DNA of 64,000 bases from Billgrantia kenyensis (GTDB taxonomy: Bacteria; Pseudomonadota; Gammaproteobacteria; Pseudomonadales; Halomonadaceae), in the NCBI RefSeq assembly GCF_013697085.1, contig NZ_JACEFT010000001.1, positions 434,001-498,000 on the forward strand, read 5' to 3'. Below the pieces are notes generated by a model, which saw only the letters and a list, made by a program, of their open reading frames with translations, had not been told where the DNA came from and searched no databases. The position numbers and the translations under genes were made by a program. Shown here piece by piece: positions 8,561-17,413 of this stretch; positions within the stretch are counted from its first letter, which is position 1; each line of letters begins with the position of its first letter.

Positions 8561-9253
8561 TCAGGGCTCTTCGGGCAGCTGCCAGTCGACCGGCTCACGT
8601 CCGTTGGCTTGGAGAAAGGCGTTGGCCCGGGAAAAGTGATGATTGCCGAAGAATCCCCGGTGCGCCGATAGCGGCGAAGGGTGAGGAGACTCGAGCACGA
8701 GGTGGCGAGTGCTATCGACCAACGCTTTCTTCTGTCGCGCATGGCTGCCCCAGAGCAGAAAGACGCAGGGGCCTGCATGGGCATTGACCGCCTCGATGGC
8801 ACGGTTGGTGAATTCCTCCCAGCCCTTGCCGCGGTGCGAGCCAGCGTTGCCCTGCTCCACCGTGAGTGAGGTATTCAGCAGCAGCACCCCTTGGCGGGCC
8901 CAGTGTTCCAGGTTGCCATGCCCAACGGGACGAAAGCCTACATCGGCGATCAGTTCCTTGTAGATGTTGGCCAGCGAGGGCGGAATCGCCACCCCTGGTC
9001 GCACCGAGAAGCACAAGCCATGAGCCTGATCCGGCCCGTGATAGGGATCCTGACCCAGGATCACGACCTTGACGCGATCCAGCGGGGTCAGCTCGAAGGC
9101 CCGGAACCAGTTCGAGGAGTGGGGATAGATCACTTTTCTGGCGGCCTTCTCGGCAACCAGAAAATCACGCAGCGCCAGCATGTAGGGAGCGTCGAACTCC
9201 CTACCCAGCCAGTGCTGCCAGCTCTCCGGCAATGGACGATTCATGGCATTCAC
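8561..9253 (-). CDS. ung: Uracil-DNA glycosylase
   Basis: Family 1 UDG: removes uracil from DNA to start base-excision repair. The 230-residue protein shows the water-activating loop GQDPYHG (residues 67-73, catalytic Asp69) and the DNA-intercalating [11 protein letters not shown] loop with the catalytic His. The start is either GTG at 9253 or ATG at 9244. The GTG has an AAGGG about 5 bases upstream. It lies 8 bp after gpt on the same strand, inside a nucleobase salvage block. Confidence 0.96.
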   Translation of the reverse strand: MNAMNRPLPESWQHWLGREFDAPYMLALRDFLVAEKAARKVIYPHSSNWFRAFELTPLDRVKVVILGQDPYHGPDQAHGLCFSVRPGVAIPPSLANIYKELIADVGFRPVGHGNLEHWARQGVLLLNTSLTVEQGNAGSHRGKGWEEFTNRAIEAVNAHAGPCVFLLWGSHARQKKALVDSTRHLVLESPHPSPLSAHRGFFGNHHFSRANAFLQANGREPVDWQLPEEP

Positions 9254-9261
9254 GCGAGCCC

Positions 9262-9741
9262 TTACCGCTTGACCTGATCGACCAGCGGCTCGACGTAGGC
9301 GACACCCATGTCCCAGGGAAACTGGATCCAGCAGTCCTGCGCCACCTCAGTGAGATACTGATCCACCAGCGGACGCCCTTCCGGCTTGGCGTAGACGGTG
9401 ACGAAATGCGCCCTGGGCAACATCTCGCGCACCTTGCGGGCAGTCTTGCCGGTGTCCACCAGGTCATCCACCAGCAGCCAGCCTTCACCATCGTGCTCCA
9501 CGCCCTTGAGCACGGCGAGGCCGCCCTGCTCCATGTGGTCGTAGCTGCTGATGCAGATGGTATCGATCAGGCGCACGTTCAGCTCGCGGGCGATCAGCGC
9601 TGCGGGAATCAGGCCTCCGCGGGTGATCGCGACGATCCCCTTGAAGTCGCGCTCGACCAGGCGATGGCAGAGTTCGCGCACGTCACGATGAAGCTGGTCC
9701 CAGGAAACGGTGAAATGCTGGTGGTAGCGGGCATGGCTCAT
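9262..9741 (-). CDS. gpt: Xanthine/guanine phosphoribosyltransferase (Gpt-like)
   Basis: Type I PRTase using PRPP to convert guanine, xanthine or hypoxanthine to the nucleotide. The 159 residues from the ATG at 9741 align along their length with E. coli Gpt: [38 protein letters not shown], the PRPP-binding [11 protein letters not shown], then [17 protein letters not shown] and [10 protein letters not shown]. It starts 7 bp after apt. A 13-codon upstream extension overlaps apt and is not expected. Confidence 0.93.
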   Translation of the reverse strand: MSHARYHQHFTVSWDQLHRDVRELCHRLVERDFKGIVAITRGGLIPAALIARELNVRLIDTICISSYDHMEQGGLAVLKGVEHDGEGWLLVDDLVDTGKTARKVREMLPRAHFVTVYAKPEGRPLVDQYLTEVAQDCWIQFPWDMGVAYVEPLVDQVKR

Positions 9742-9748
9742 GGTGGTG

Positions 9749-10294
9749 TCACTCGTTTTCATTGAATGAGCAGACCGCAAAGACGCCGAAACCGGCCTCG
9801 CGAATCTTGCTCGACCCGCCGATCTCCGGCAGGTCGATGATGGTGGCGGTCTCCACCACCTGACCGCCGGAGCGGGTGATGAGCTTGGCGGCAGCCAGCA
9901 TGGTGCCGCCGGTGGCGATCAGGTCGTCCATGACCAGGATCCGGTCGCCGGCGCGAAAGGCATCCGAGTGCAGCTCGACCTCGGCCTGGCCGTACTCCAG
10001 GGTGTAGGTTTCGCTGATAGTGCGAAACGGCAGCTTGCCCTTCTTGCGCACCGGCACGAAGCTGCAGCCCAGCTCGTAGGCGACCGGGGCCCCGATGATG
10101 AAGCCGCGCGCATCGATGGCGGCGATGGCATCCAGCTCCATCTCCTGGTAGCGATGCACGAAGCTGTCGATCAGCTTGCGAAAGGCCGAGCTGTTCTGCA
10201 GCAGCGGGGTGATGTCGCGAAAGTTCACCCCCTCCTGCGGCCAGTCGGGGACGGTTCGGATCACGGACTTGATGTAGTCGCCGTAAATGCTCAT
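9749..10294 (-). CDS. apt: Adenine phosphoribosyltransferase
   Basis: Converts adenine and PRPP to AMP. 181 residues with family blocks [48 protein letters not shown] and the PRPP loop [12 protein letters not shown]. It lies 22 bp after the purine permease and 7 bp before gpt, as expected for a salvage operon where uptake precedes phosphoribosylation. Confidence 0.96.
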   Translation of the reverse strand: MSIYGDYIKSVIRTVPDWPQEGVNFRDITPLLQNSSAFRKLIDSFVHRYQEMELDAIAAIDARGFIIGAPVAYELGCSFVPVRKKGKLPFRTISETYTLEYGQAEVELHSDAFRAGDRILVMDDLIATGGTMLAAAKLITRSGGQVVETATIIDLPEIGGSSKIREAGFGVFAVCSFNENE

Positions 10295-10316
10295 CGCAGC
10301 TCTCGGTGAGGAATTG

Positions 10317-11618
10317 TCAGTCTAGGAACAGGAACTTCAATACGAATAGGATCGCCAGCACGACGACCGCCGGGTTGAGATCCCGGAAGCGGCCGGACAG
10401 CGTCTTGATAGCAGCGTAGCTGATGAAGCCCAGCGCGATGCCTTCGGCAATGGAGAAGGTCAGCGGCATGGCCAGGGCGGCGATCAGCACGGGGGCGGCA
10501 TCGGTGGGGTCGTCCCAGTTTGCATGGGCCAGGCTGCCGGCCATCAGCACAGCCACGTAGAGCAGCGCGCCGGCGGTGGCATAGGCCGGTATCGATCCCG
10601 CCAGCGGCGCAAAGAACAGGCTGATCAGGAACAGTCCGGCCACCACCACGGCGGTCAGGCCGGTACGGCCTCCCGCGGCGATGCCGGCAGTGGATTCGAT
10701 GTAGCTGGTGGTGGTCGAAGTCCCCAGCGCCGCGCCGGCCATGGACGCCCCGCTGTCGGCCATCATCGCGCGATTGAGGCGCGGCAGCTTGCCGTCCTTG
10801 TCGAGCAGCCCGCCCTTGTGCGCCACACCTACCAGGGTCCCGGAGGTATCGAACAGGTCGACGAAGAGGAAGGCGAAGATGACGCTGAGCATGGCGATGT
10901 CGAGCGCGCCCATCAGGTCCATGGCCATGAAGGTGGGCGCCATGGAGGGCGGCATCGACATCAACCCGCCGTACTCGTTATGACCCAGCACGATGGCCAG
11001 CACGGTGATACCCAGGATGCCGATCATCACCGCTCCGGTGATCTTCAGGTAGGCCATCGCGGTGATGACGAAGAAGCCCAGCAGTGCATAGATGGCAGCC
11101 GGCTCGGAAAGATCGCCAAGGGCTACGTAGGTGGCCGGGTTGGAGACCACGATACCGGCGTTCTTCAGCGCGATCATGGCCAGGAACAGGCCGATACCGG
11201 CAGCGATACCCAGGCGCAGGGAGAGTGGAATGGAGTGGATGATCCACTCCCGCACCTTGAAGACACTGAGCAGGAAGAAGCAGAAACCGGAGAAGAACAC
11301 CGCGCCGAGTGCGGCTTCCCAGCTGTAGCCCATGCCCAGCACGACGCCGTAGGTAAAGAAGGCGTTGAGGCCCATGCCGGGCGCCTGGGCGATGGGATAG
11401 TTGGCCCACAGCCCCATGATCAGACAGCCAATGGCTGCAGCCAGGCAGGTGGCAACGAACACCGCCCCATAGTCCATCCCCGCTTCGGAAAGAATGCTGG
11501 GGTTGACGAAAATGATGTAGGCCATGGTCAGGAAGGTGGTGATCCCGGCAATGACCTCGGTCTTCACGCTGGTGTTGTGTTCCGACAGCTTGAAGTGTCT
11601 ATCGAGCATGTTCTTCAT
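10317..11618 (-). CDS. AzgA-family purine permease (adenine/guanine/hypoxanthine)
   Basis: NCS2 transporter of the AzgA branch (E. coli AdeP/AdeQ, GhxP/GhxQ), a proton symporter for purine bases. With the ATG at 11618 it is 433 residues, opening [18 protein letters not shown], then [31 protein letters not shown] and the [15 protein letters not shown] block, with ~12-14 membrane spans. The 35-codon upstream extension is unlike the family. First gene of the leftward block apt-gpt-ung, so its base is likely the substrate of Apt or Gpt. Confidence 0.92.
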   Translation of the reverse strand: MKNMLDRHFKLSEHNTSVKTEVIAGITTFLTMAYIIFVNPSILSEAGMDYGAVFVATCLAAAIGCLIMGLWANYPIAQAPGMGLNAFFTYGVVLGMGYSWEAALGAVFFSGFCFFLLSVFKVREWIIHSIPLSLRLGIAAGIGLFLAMIALKNAGIVVSNPATYVALGDLSEPAAIYALLGFFVITAMAYLKITGAVMIGILGITVLAIVLGHNEYGGLMSMPPSMAPTFMAMDLMGALDIAMLSVIFAFLFVDLFDTSGTLVGVAHKGGLLDKDGKLPRLNRAMMADSGASMAGAALGTSTTTSYIESTAGIAAGGRTGLTAVVVAGLFLISLFFAPLAGSIPAYATAGALLYVAVLMAGSLAHANWDDPTDAAPVLIAALAMPLTFSIAEGIALGFISYAAIKTLSGRFRDLNPAVVVLAILFVLKFLFLD

Positions 11619-11819
11619 TTTTATCTCATCCTGCGCGCAAGGGCTGGTATTCGACCAGGGGGCGAGAAAAGCCGCACATGGTACCCAAAGGCTGGCTGCG
11701 ATGCGAGGCCCTCCTCCGGGCACTTTGACGGCACGGTTCGCCCTGTATAAGCAAACTCTGCGCCATGCGCCAGCCGACCTACCAACGGAATCTTGACGAA
11801 ACGGTCATTTGAACTCGTC

Positions 11820-12449
11820 TCAGGCGCCTCGTGCTGCCAGAACGCGCTCGACGGTTTCGACAATGGCCTGGGTCTGGGGGTCGATCTCGATATTGACCCA
11901 ATCACCCGGCGCACGGTCAACCAGAGTGGTCCGCTGCAACGTCTCGGGAATCAGGTCGACGCAGAAACGCGGACCGTGCACCGCTGTGGCACGCCTCGTT
12001 TCACCTATCGTGAGGCTGATGCCATCGACGCCGACATAGCCCTTGTCGAACAGGAAGCGCGCCAGCGCATGGGGTACCTCGAACCACAGCCGGCGATTGT
12101 TGGGCGCCTGATCCAGCTCCACCAGCTCCGCCATGGCCATCACGTGGCCGGACATGGCGTGTCCGCCGATCTCGTCACCGAAGCGTGCCGCACGCTCGAT
12201 ATTGACACGGTCACCCACGCCCAGTGCACCAAGGTTGGTCACGCGCAGCGTCTCACGCATCAAATCGAAGCTGACTCGCTCCCCTTCAATTGCAGTCACG
12301 GTCAGGCATACGCCGTTGTGGGCCACCGAGGCCCCCAGCTCGAGGCCCTCGTGCAGAGGCGCCGGCAGACACACGACATGGGTGCGGAAGGCCTCCGCCT
12401 CCTCGATGGCGACGATCTCGGCCGTTCCTTGAACAATGCCAGTGAACAT
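11820..12449 (-). CDS. ribE: Riboflavin synthase alpha chain
   Basis: Dismutates two 6,7-dimethyl-8-ribityllumazines to riboflavin. Starts with the invariant MFTGIVQG and has the two-fold lumazine-binding repeat: first half with [11 protein letters not shown] and FDLMRETLR, second half with [18 protein letters not shown] and [10 protein letters not shown]. 209 residues, normal length. It stands alone on the minus strand between azgA and the divergent metNIQ leader. I found no FMN-riboswitch motif upstream. Confidence 0.95.
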   Translation of the reverse strand: MFTGIVQGTAEIVAIEEAEAFRTHVVCLPAPLHEGLELGASVAHNGVCLTVTAIEGERVSFDLMRETLRVTNLGALGVGDRVNIERAARFGDEIGGHAMSGHVMAMAELVELDQAPNNRRLWFEVPHALARFLFDKGYVGVDGISLTIGETRRATAVHGPRFCVDLIPETLQRTTLVDRAPGDWVNIEIDPQTQAIVETVERVLAARGA

Positions 12450-12633
12450 GGCGACTCCTGGGTAGGCTTAGAGGGAAGGACGGGCTCGCAGTGTAAAGAA
12501 ACCCACGGCGCAGCGTCCATCGACTGCCGCCGCTCAGGCCTGGCTGTCGCCGCATAATTTGATGAGCAGAATGCAATGTGCAGCAAGATAACCCAGGACG
12601 AAGCAAAGCCTGACGGGATATATTCCACAGAAA

Positions 12634-12662
12634 TTGACAGGCTACGTCTTTGGTCGTATCAT
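12634..12662 (+). promoter_or_regulatory. Consensus sigma-70 promoter of the metNIQ leader
   Basis: TTGACA (12634-12639), a 17-bp spacer and TATCAT (12657-12662). The predicted start near 12669 lies about 10 bases before the riboswitch. It accounts for a leader of ~210 nt before metN. Confidence 0.75.
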
Positions 12663-12678
12663 GCCGGCTCACATTTCA

Positions 12679-12772
12679 GGCGCCGATTTGTACCCGGATT
12701 GCGGGCGCCCACTTCGCTGCCAGTCGAGATCCCGTATCTCGCTGGCAGCGAGGTGAAGTGCAGCTAAAAGGG
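12679..12772 (+). ncRNA. SAM-II-type riboswitch in the metNIQ leader
   Basis: Matches the SAM-II (metX) aptamer from memory of its consensus. P1 is GGCGCC (12679-12684) with GGCGCC (12704-12709). Its loop holds GATTTG, then ACCCGGATTGC, the conserved GAUUU...ACC...AUUGC series. The 3' pseudoknot strand GCTAAAAGGG (12763-12772) matches the conserved GCUAAAAAGGG. Between P1 and the pseudoknot strand lies an unusually long hairpin of about 20 bp in three parts: CACTTC/GAAGTG (12710-12715/12755-12760), GCTGCCAG/CTGGCAGC (12716-12723/12742-12749) and CGAGAT/ATCTCG (12725-12730/12736-12741), with a 5-nt bulge. SAM binding should lower expression of the methionine transporter. A strong terminator follows directly. 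Confidence 0.85.
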
Positions 12773-12788
12773 TGTGTCCAGCGTTGAT

Positions 12789-12815
12789 GGCCACCCGTCA
12801 GGGTGGCCTTTTTTT
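12789..12815 (+). terminator. Intrinsic terminator, probable riboswitch expression platform
   Basis: GGCCACCC, loop GTCA, GGGTGGCC, then seven Ts. It begins 17 nt after the SAM-II pseudoknot strand and 65 nt before metN. The aptamer's terminal GGGTG (12770-12774) can pair with CACCC (12792-12796) of the terminator stem, which would be an antiterminator when SAM is absent. That mechanism is inferred. Confidence 0.85.
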
Positions 12816-12879
12816 CGTTCGGCCATCCGCTCTGGTTCCGCTGCGCCCGCACCACCGGGACGGTCCCTCAGGAAGCCAG

Positions 12880-13968
12880 ATGATCACGCTACGCAACGTC
12901 TCGAAAACCTACCATCTCGCCAGCTCCCGAAGCCGGCTGCCGTTTGTTTCGCGCAGCAGCACGCCTGCCAGAACCATCGAGGCCCTCAAGAACGTTGACC
13001 TGCATGTGCCAGGCGGCGAGATTCACGGGGTTATCGGCCTGTCCGGTGCCGGCAAGTCCACCCTGATCCGCTGCGTCAACCTGCTCGAGCGCCCCACCAG
13101 CGGCAGCGTCGAGGTCGATGGGCAGGAACTGACGCAGCTGACGGCCGCCGAGCTCAACCAGGCGCGCCACAGGATCGGCATGATCTTCCAGCACTTCAAC
13201 CTGCTAACCACGCGCAACGTCTACGACAACGTGGCGCTGCCGCTGGAGCTGATGGGGATGAAGCGATCCACGATTCGCGAGCGGGTACTACCGTTGCTCG
13301 AGCTCACTGGCCTGGCCGACAAGGCACGCCAGTATCCGGCTCAGCTCTCCGGCGGCCAGAAGCAGCGTGTGGCCATCGCCAGGGCGCTGGCCAGCGAGCC
13401 CCGCGTGCTGCTGTGCGACGAGGCGACCTCGGCTCTAGACCCGCAGACCACCGGCTCGATCCTTGCCCTGCTGCGCGAGATCAACCACAAACTCGGCCTG
13501 ACCATCCTGCTGATCACCCACGAGATGGAAGTGGTGAAGTCGATCTGCCATCGAGTCAGCCTGATCTCCGACGGCGAACTCGTCGAGGAAGCTGAGGTTG
13601 GCGACTTCTTTACCACACCAAGTACCCGGCTCGGCCGCGAGTTCCTCAACGATTTCCTGCAGCTGGAGCCGCCCAAGGCCCTGGTCGAGCGACTCGAGGA
13701 AGCGCCAGGGGAACACACCCACCCAGTGGTGCGCCTGGCGTTCTCCGGCGATGCGGTTTCCACGCCGCTGATCTCGCGCCTGGCGCGCGAATGCGAAGTA
13801 GACGTCAGCATCCTCCAGGCCAAGGTGGAGTCGATCCAGGAGCGCACGCTGGGGCTGATGATCGCAGAGCTGCTCGGCTCACCCGAGCAGACCCGCCGCG
13901 CCATCGACTATCTCGAAACCCATGACCTTCACGTGGAGGTACTCGGCCATGTCCAGCGCGATGATTGA
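12880..13968 (+). CDS. metN: Methionine ABC transporter ATP-binding protein MetN
   Basis: ATPase of the D- and L-methionine importer. From the ATG at 12880 (AGGAAG upstream) it has 362 residues: Walker A GLSGAGKST, Q-loop FQHFNLL, signature LSGGQKQR, Walker B VLLCDEATSALD, and a C-terminal NIL domain (residues ~280-355) that binds methionine for trans-inhibition. There is a short insertion after residue 10 (ASSRSRLPFVSRSSTPART) before the first strand continues. The frame is open upstream through the terminator; that part is leader. It overlaps metI by 20 bp. Confidence 0.95.
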   Translation: MITLRNVSKTYHLASSRSRLPFVSRSSTPARTIEALKNVDLHVPGGEIHGVIGLSGAGKSTLIRCVNLLERPTSGSVEVDGQELTQLTAAELNQARHRIGMIFQHFNLLTTRNVYDNVALPLELMGMKRSTIRERVLPLLELTGLADKARQYPAQLSGGQKQRVAIARALASEPRVLLCDEATSALDPQTTGSILALLREINHKLGLTILLITHEMEVVKSICHRVSLISDGELVEEAEVGDFFTTPSTRLGREFLNDFLQLEPPKALVERLEEAPGEHTHPVVRLAFSGDAVSTPLISRLARECEVDVSILQAKVESIQERTLGLMIAELLGSPEQTRRAIDYLETHDLHVEVLGHVQRDD

Positions 13969-14602
13969 CCTGATTGTCCAGGCGACCCTGGACACTCTCT
14001 ACATGGTGGCAGTATCGGGCGTGATCTCGGCACTGCTTGGTGTGCCCCTGGGGGTACTGCTCTATGTCACCCGGCCACGCCAGATCCTGACCCACCCCCT
14101 GCTCAACCAGGTGCTGGGAATGGTGACCAACATCGGCCGCTCGATCCCGTTCATCATCCTGATGGTGGCGATCATCCCATTCACTCGCCTGGTCGTGGGC
14201 ACCTCCATCGGCACCAACGCAGCCATCGTGCCGCTGACCATCGCCGCCATCCCCTTCGTTGCCCGCCTGGTAGAGGGAGCGCTGAACGAGATTCCACCCG
14301 GCCTGGTCGAAGCCGCCCAGTCGATGGGCGCCACACCGCACCAGATCATTACAAAAGTGCTGCTGCCCGAGGCCCGCGGGGGAATCATTACCGGCCTGAC
14401 GATTACCGTCGTGACACTGGTGAGCTACTCGGCCATGGCTGGCGCCGTGGGCGGAGGCGGCCTGGGCGACCTTGGCATCCGCTATGGCTACAACCGCTTC
14501 AACCCCACCGTCATGCTGATTACCGTGGCTATCCTGGTGATCATGGTTCAGGGCTTCCAGAGCCTGGGGGATTATCTGGTACGCAAGTCGGATCGCAAGT
14601 AA
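13949..14602 (+). CDS. metI: Methionine ABC transporter permease MetI
   Basis: Inner-membrane permease with five predicted spans. The coupling helix region EAAQSMGATPHQIITKVLLPEA contacts MetN. The ATG at 13949 gives 217 residues, equal to E. coli MetI, and has GGAGG 9 bases upstream, so I prefer it to the ATG nine codons earlier. Translationally coupled to metN. Confidence 0.95.
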   Translation: MSSAMIDLIVQATLDTLYMVAVSGVISALLGVPLGVLLYVTRPRQILTHPLLNQVLGMVTNIGRSIPFIILMVAIIPFTRLVVGTSIGTNAAIVPLTIAAIPFVARLVEGALNEIPPGLVEAAQSMGATPHQIITKVLLPEARGGIITGLTITVVTLVSYSAMAGAVGGGGLGDLGIRYGYNRFNPTVMLITVAILVIMVQGFQSLGDYLVRKSDRK

Positions 14603-14627
14603 CGCTACCTTCAAGGAGAAACACGCA

Positions 14628-15455
14628 ATGCAAACCACCCTGCCCCGCCTGCTTGGCGCCGCCGCCCTGGCGGGCACACTCGCCACTACCAGCCTGATTG
14701 CCGGCTGCGGCAACGACGATGACGCCACCGAGACCCGTTCGATCAAGGTGGGCACCATGTCCGGTCCCGAGTCGGAGGTGATGGAAGTGGCGGTGGGAAT
14801 CGCCCGCGAGCGGTACGACCTCGAGGTCCAGATCATCGAGTTCACCGACTATGTCTCACCCAATGCGGCACTGGCCGACGGCAGCCTCGACGCCAACGCC
14901 TTCCAGCACGAGCCCTACCTGCAGAGCATGATCGACGATCGCGGCTATGACCTGACCGTAGCAGGCTACACCTTCGTCTATCCGATTGGTGCCTACTCCG
15001 AGCGCCACGACAGCATCGAAGCGCTGCCCGAACGCGCCATCATTGCCCTGCCCAACGACCCCACCAACGGCGGCCGAGCGATGATCCTGATGCACAATGC
15101 CGGCCTGATCGAGCTGGATGATCCGGAAAATCTCGAAGCAACGCCGGTCAATGTCATCGATAACCCGCACGGCTTTCGCTTCCGCGAGATCGAAGCGGCC
15201 CAACTTCCGCGCGTGCTCCAGGACGTCGACCTGGCCTTCATCAACAATACCTTCGCCCAACCGGCCGGCCTGAGGCTGGAGGACGCACTGATCAAGGAAG
15301 GCACCGAGTCACCCTACGTCAACCTGATCGCCGTGCGAAGCGGCGACGAGGAGCGCGAGGAGATTCAGCAACTGGTTTCGGCCTACCAAAGCGACGAGGT
15401 CGCGGCCAAGGCGCTCGAACTGTTCGACGGCGGTGCAGTCCCCGGCTGGCAGTAA
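14628..15455 (+). CDS. metQ: Methionine-binding lipoprotein MetQ
   Basis: Periplasmic substrate-binding component, anchored as a lipoprotein: signal peptide with lipobox LIAGC (Cys27). The NlpA/MetQ family blocks are present: KVGTMSGPESEVMEVA, VQIIEFTDYVSPNAALADG, DANAFQHEPYL, ALPNDPTNGGRA and IDNPHGFRFREIEAAQLPR. 275 residues, 25 bp after metI. A terminator follows the stop. Confidence 0.95.
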   Translation: MQTTLPRLLGAAALAGTLATTSLIAGCGNDDDATETRSIKVGTMSGPESEVMEVAVGIARERYDLEVQIIEFTDYVSPNAALADGSLDANAFQHEPYLQSMIDDRGYDLTVAGYTFVYPIGAYSERHDSIEALPERAIIALPNDPTNGGRAMILMHNAGLIELDDPENLEATPVNVIDNPHGFRFREIEAAQLPRVLQDVDLAFINNTFAQPAGLRLEDALIKEGTESPYVNLIAVRSGDEEREEIQQLVSAYQSDEVAAKALELFDGGAVPGWQ

Positions 15456-15479
15456 AATACCAGCGGTGACCTGACCCTG

Positions 15480-15508
15480 ACGGGCCGACGCAGTGCGCCG
15501 GCCCGTTT
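15480..15508 (+). terminator. Terminator after metNIQ
   Basis: ACGGGCCG pairs with CGGCCCGT across an 11-nt loop, followed by TTCC. GC-rich stem with a short T run; located 25 bp after metQ and before msrC. Confidence 0.6.
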
Positions 15509-15544
15509 CCATTTGCGAGTTCCACCGCTCAAGGAGAAGACAGG

Positions 15545-16027
15545 ATGACGCAACCCGATTACGAGCGACTCAGCAGGCAGCTCGAAGCCCTGCTCGACCA
15601 ACGCGACTGGCTGGTGAATGCCGCCCAGACCTGCGCCTTCATCATGCAGCAGATTCCGCAACTCAACTGGGTGGGTTTCTATCTGCAGCGGCAGCCGGAG
15701 CTGCTTACGCTCGGCCCCTTTCAGGGCAAGCCCGCGTGCAACCCCATCCCCTTCCACAAGGGGGTGTGCGGCGCCGCCGCACGAAGCCGGCAGACCCAGC
15801 GAATCGGCGACGTGCACGCCATCGCCGAACATATTGCCTGCGATGCCGAATCGAACGCCGAGCTGGTGGTACCCGTCATGCGGGGCGAATCGCTGTGGGG
15901 CGTCCTCGACCTGGACAGCCCGCAACGAGAACGCTTCACTACGCAGGACCAGGCGGGCATCGAGGGGCTGGTCAGCGTATTCACAGCGGCAAGCGAATTA
16001 CCCGACTTCCTGAATCAGGATCGATAA
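15545..16027 (+). CDS. msrC: Free methionine-(R)-sulfoxide reductase (GAF domain)
   Basis: Reduces free L-methionine-(R)-sulfoxide, not the protein-bound form, using thioredoxin. Single GAF domain of 160 residues with the three catalytic/resolving cysteines at C65 (GPFQGKPAC), C75 (GVCGAA) and C99 (HIACD). Their spacing of 10 and 24 residues is the same as in the E. coli enzyme (C84, C94, C118). Its place directly after metNIQ suggests repair of imported methionine oxide. SD AAGGAG upstream. Confidence 0.93.
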   Translation: MTQPDYERLSRQLEALLDQRDWLVNAAQTCAFIMQQIPQLNWVGFYLQRQPELLTLGPFQGKPACNPIPFHKGVCGAAARSRQTQRIGDVHAIAEHIACDAESNAELVVPVMRGESLWGVLDLDSPQRERFTTQDQAGIEGLVSVFTAASELPDFLNQDR

Positions 16028-16036
16028 GAAAAACAG

Positions 16037-16069
16037 AAACGCCCCGTGGGGCTGACCCACGGGGCGTTT
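16037..16069. terminator. Bidirectional terminator between msrC and tRNA-Val
   Basis: A 14-bp perfect stem (AAACGCCCCGTGGG with CCCACGGGGCGTTT) and 5-nt loop. On the minus strand it is followed by CTGTTTTTC, so it mainly ends the tRNA transcript; on the plus strand it follows msrC by 10 bp. Confidence 0.8.
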
Positions 16070-16077
16070 CGCATGTC

Positions 16078-16154
16078 TGGTAGGACCAAGCGGATTTGAA
16101 CCGCTGACCTCCACGATGTCAACGTGGCGCTCTAACCAACTGAGCTATGGTCCT
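16078..16154 (-). tRNA. tRNA-Val (GAC), downstream copy
   Basis: 77 nt including encoded CCA. Acceptor stem AGGACCA/TGGTCCT, D arm GCTCAGTTGGTTAGAGC, anticodon stem CCACG/CGTGG with anticodon GAC, T arm with GTTCAAATC. It is the second of two tandem copies in transcription order and differs from the other by a compensated pair at the base of the T stem. Confidence 0.97.
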
Positions 16155-16173
16155 GAAAGATAAGCGGGAAGTT

Positions 16174-16250
16174 TGGTAGGACCAGGCGGATTTGAACCGC
16201 CGACCTCCACGATGTCAACGTGGCGCTCTAACCAACTGAGCTATGGTCCT
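16174..16250 (-). tRNA. tRNA-Val (GAC), upstream copy
   Basis: 77 nt with encoded CCA and the same acceptor, D and anticodon arms as the neighbour 19 bp away, so the two are one transcription unit. Its T stem is GGCGG/CCGCC-type where the other copy has an A-T pair in place of one G-C. Confidence 0.97.
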
Positions 16251-16457
16251 TCATCCCTTTTCCGGCACTGTCACTGGCCTTGCAGCCGTTCGACACCGCC
16301 ATGCCGCCCAAGCCAAATTACGCTGTGGCAACGGATGCATATCTTACCGATATCGCTGGTTTTTGCAAGCTTCACAAGTGGCTTTTTCGGCCTCGACGCC
16401 TCCCGCTCATCGCCCCAAGGCAAGAACCTGGCCGACGTTACAGGCCCCTTCGATCGG

Positions 16458-16522
16458 ATGTTCGCTTCTGACCACCTGCCGCACGCCAGCATGTTCGTAA
16501 ATCTTTAGAACTTTCGTATAGA
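16458..16522 (+). promoter_or_regulatory. Promoter region of glpR with GlpR-like half-sites
   Basis: This is the only recognisable content of the 339-bp stretch between the tRNAs and glpR. TTCGTA (16494-16499), 17 bp, TATAGA (16517-16522) is a possible promoter. ATGTTCG occurs at 16458 and 16491, the latter overlapping the -35; the same heptamer opens both operators in front of glpD, so GlpR may repress its own gene. The rest (16251-16457) shows nothing I can name. Confidence 0.45.
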
Positions 16523-16589
16523 CTGCAAACGATCATCTGCCGCTAACATGACGAATCGCTTACACTCGCGAAATCTGAAGGGAGCCGTC

Positions 16590-17348
16590 ATGAACCAGCA
16601 ACTCCGCCAAGAGGCCATCGTTGATCTGGTACGCCGCCAGGGTTACGCCAGCATCGAGCAATTGACCGAGCATTTCTCGGTGACGCCGCAGACCATACGC
16701 CGCGACCTCAATGCCCTGGCGGAAGAGGGCTTGCTCCGACGGGTGCACGGTGGCGCCGGACTGGAGTCCAGCACGGTAAACACCTCCTACAGCACACGCA
16801 AGAACCTGAACCTCGAGGCCAAGCGGCGTATCGCCGCCATGGTTGCCAGACACATTCCCGATCACGCTTCGCTGTTCATCAATATCGGCACCAGCAATGA
16901 AGTGGTGGCCGAAGCGCTGCTGGATCATCAGGGCCTCGAGGTGATCACCAACAACCTCAACGTCGCGGCCATCCTTCAGCACAAGGAGGACTTCAACGTC
17001 ATCATCGCGGGCGGGCAGGTCCGCTCCCGGGACGGCGGCATCATCGGCGAAGCTACCATCGACTTCATCAACCAGTTCAAGGTGGACTTCGGCATCATCG
17101 GCATCAGCGGTATCGATGAAGATGGCTCATTGCTCGAGTTCGACTATCAGGAAGCACGTGTCGCCCAAGCGATCATTCACAACTCCCGCCAGGTCTATCT
17201 GATCGCGGACCACTCGAAATTCCATCGCAATCCCGTCGTACGCCAGGGCAACATCGCTCAGTTGGACGCCCTGTTCACGGACCGCCAGCCCCCCGAGCGC
17301 ATCGTCCACCTGTTGCAGGTGAACGAGGTTGCCTTGCATCTCGCCTGA
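16590..17348 (+). CDS. glpR: Glycerol-3-phosphate regulon repressor (DeoR family)
   Basis: DeoR-type repressor of 252 residues from the ATG at 16590 (GAAGGG upstream). N-terminal winged HTH: RQEAIVDLVRRQGYASIEQLTEHFSVTPQTIRRDLNAL. The C-terminal sugar-phosphate sensor domain has VHGGAG, NIGTSNEVVAEAL, ITNNLNVAAIL and IIAGGQVRSRDGGIIGEA. It resembles E. coli GlpR throughout and is followed by glpD with two operator-like sites, which supports glycerol-3-phosphate as inducer. Confidence 0.92.
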   Translation: MNQQLRQEAIVDLVRRQGYASIEQLTEHFSVTPQTIRRDLNALAEEGLLRRVHGGAGLESSTVNTSYSTRKNLNLEAKRRIAAMVARHIPDHASLFINIGTSNEVVAEALLDHQGLEVITNNLNVAAILQHKEDFNVIIAGGQVRSRDGGIIGEATIDFINQFKVDFGIIGISGIDEDGSLLEFDYQEARVAQAIIHNSRQVYLIADHSKFHRNPVVRQGNIAQLDALFTDRQPPERIVHLLQVNEVALHLA

Positions 17349-17413
17349 GCCGCCCACCGCGGAAACCTGACAACCGCGAGTACAAGCCACGGGTTCGCCA
17401 CCCGGCTTCGCCA

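Noticed and set aside
12450..12633. Possible FMN riboswitch for ribE
   Set aside because: No AGGG..GGTGAAATTCC-type or other RFN element motifs on the minus strand upstream of ribE.
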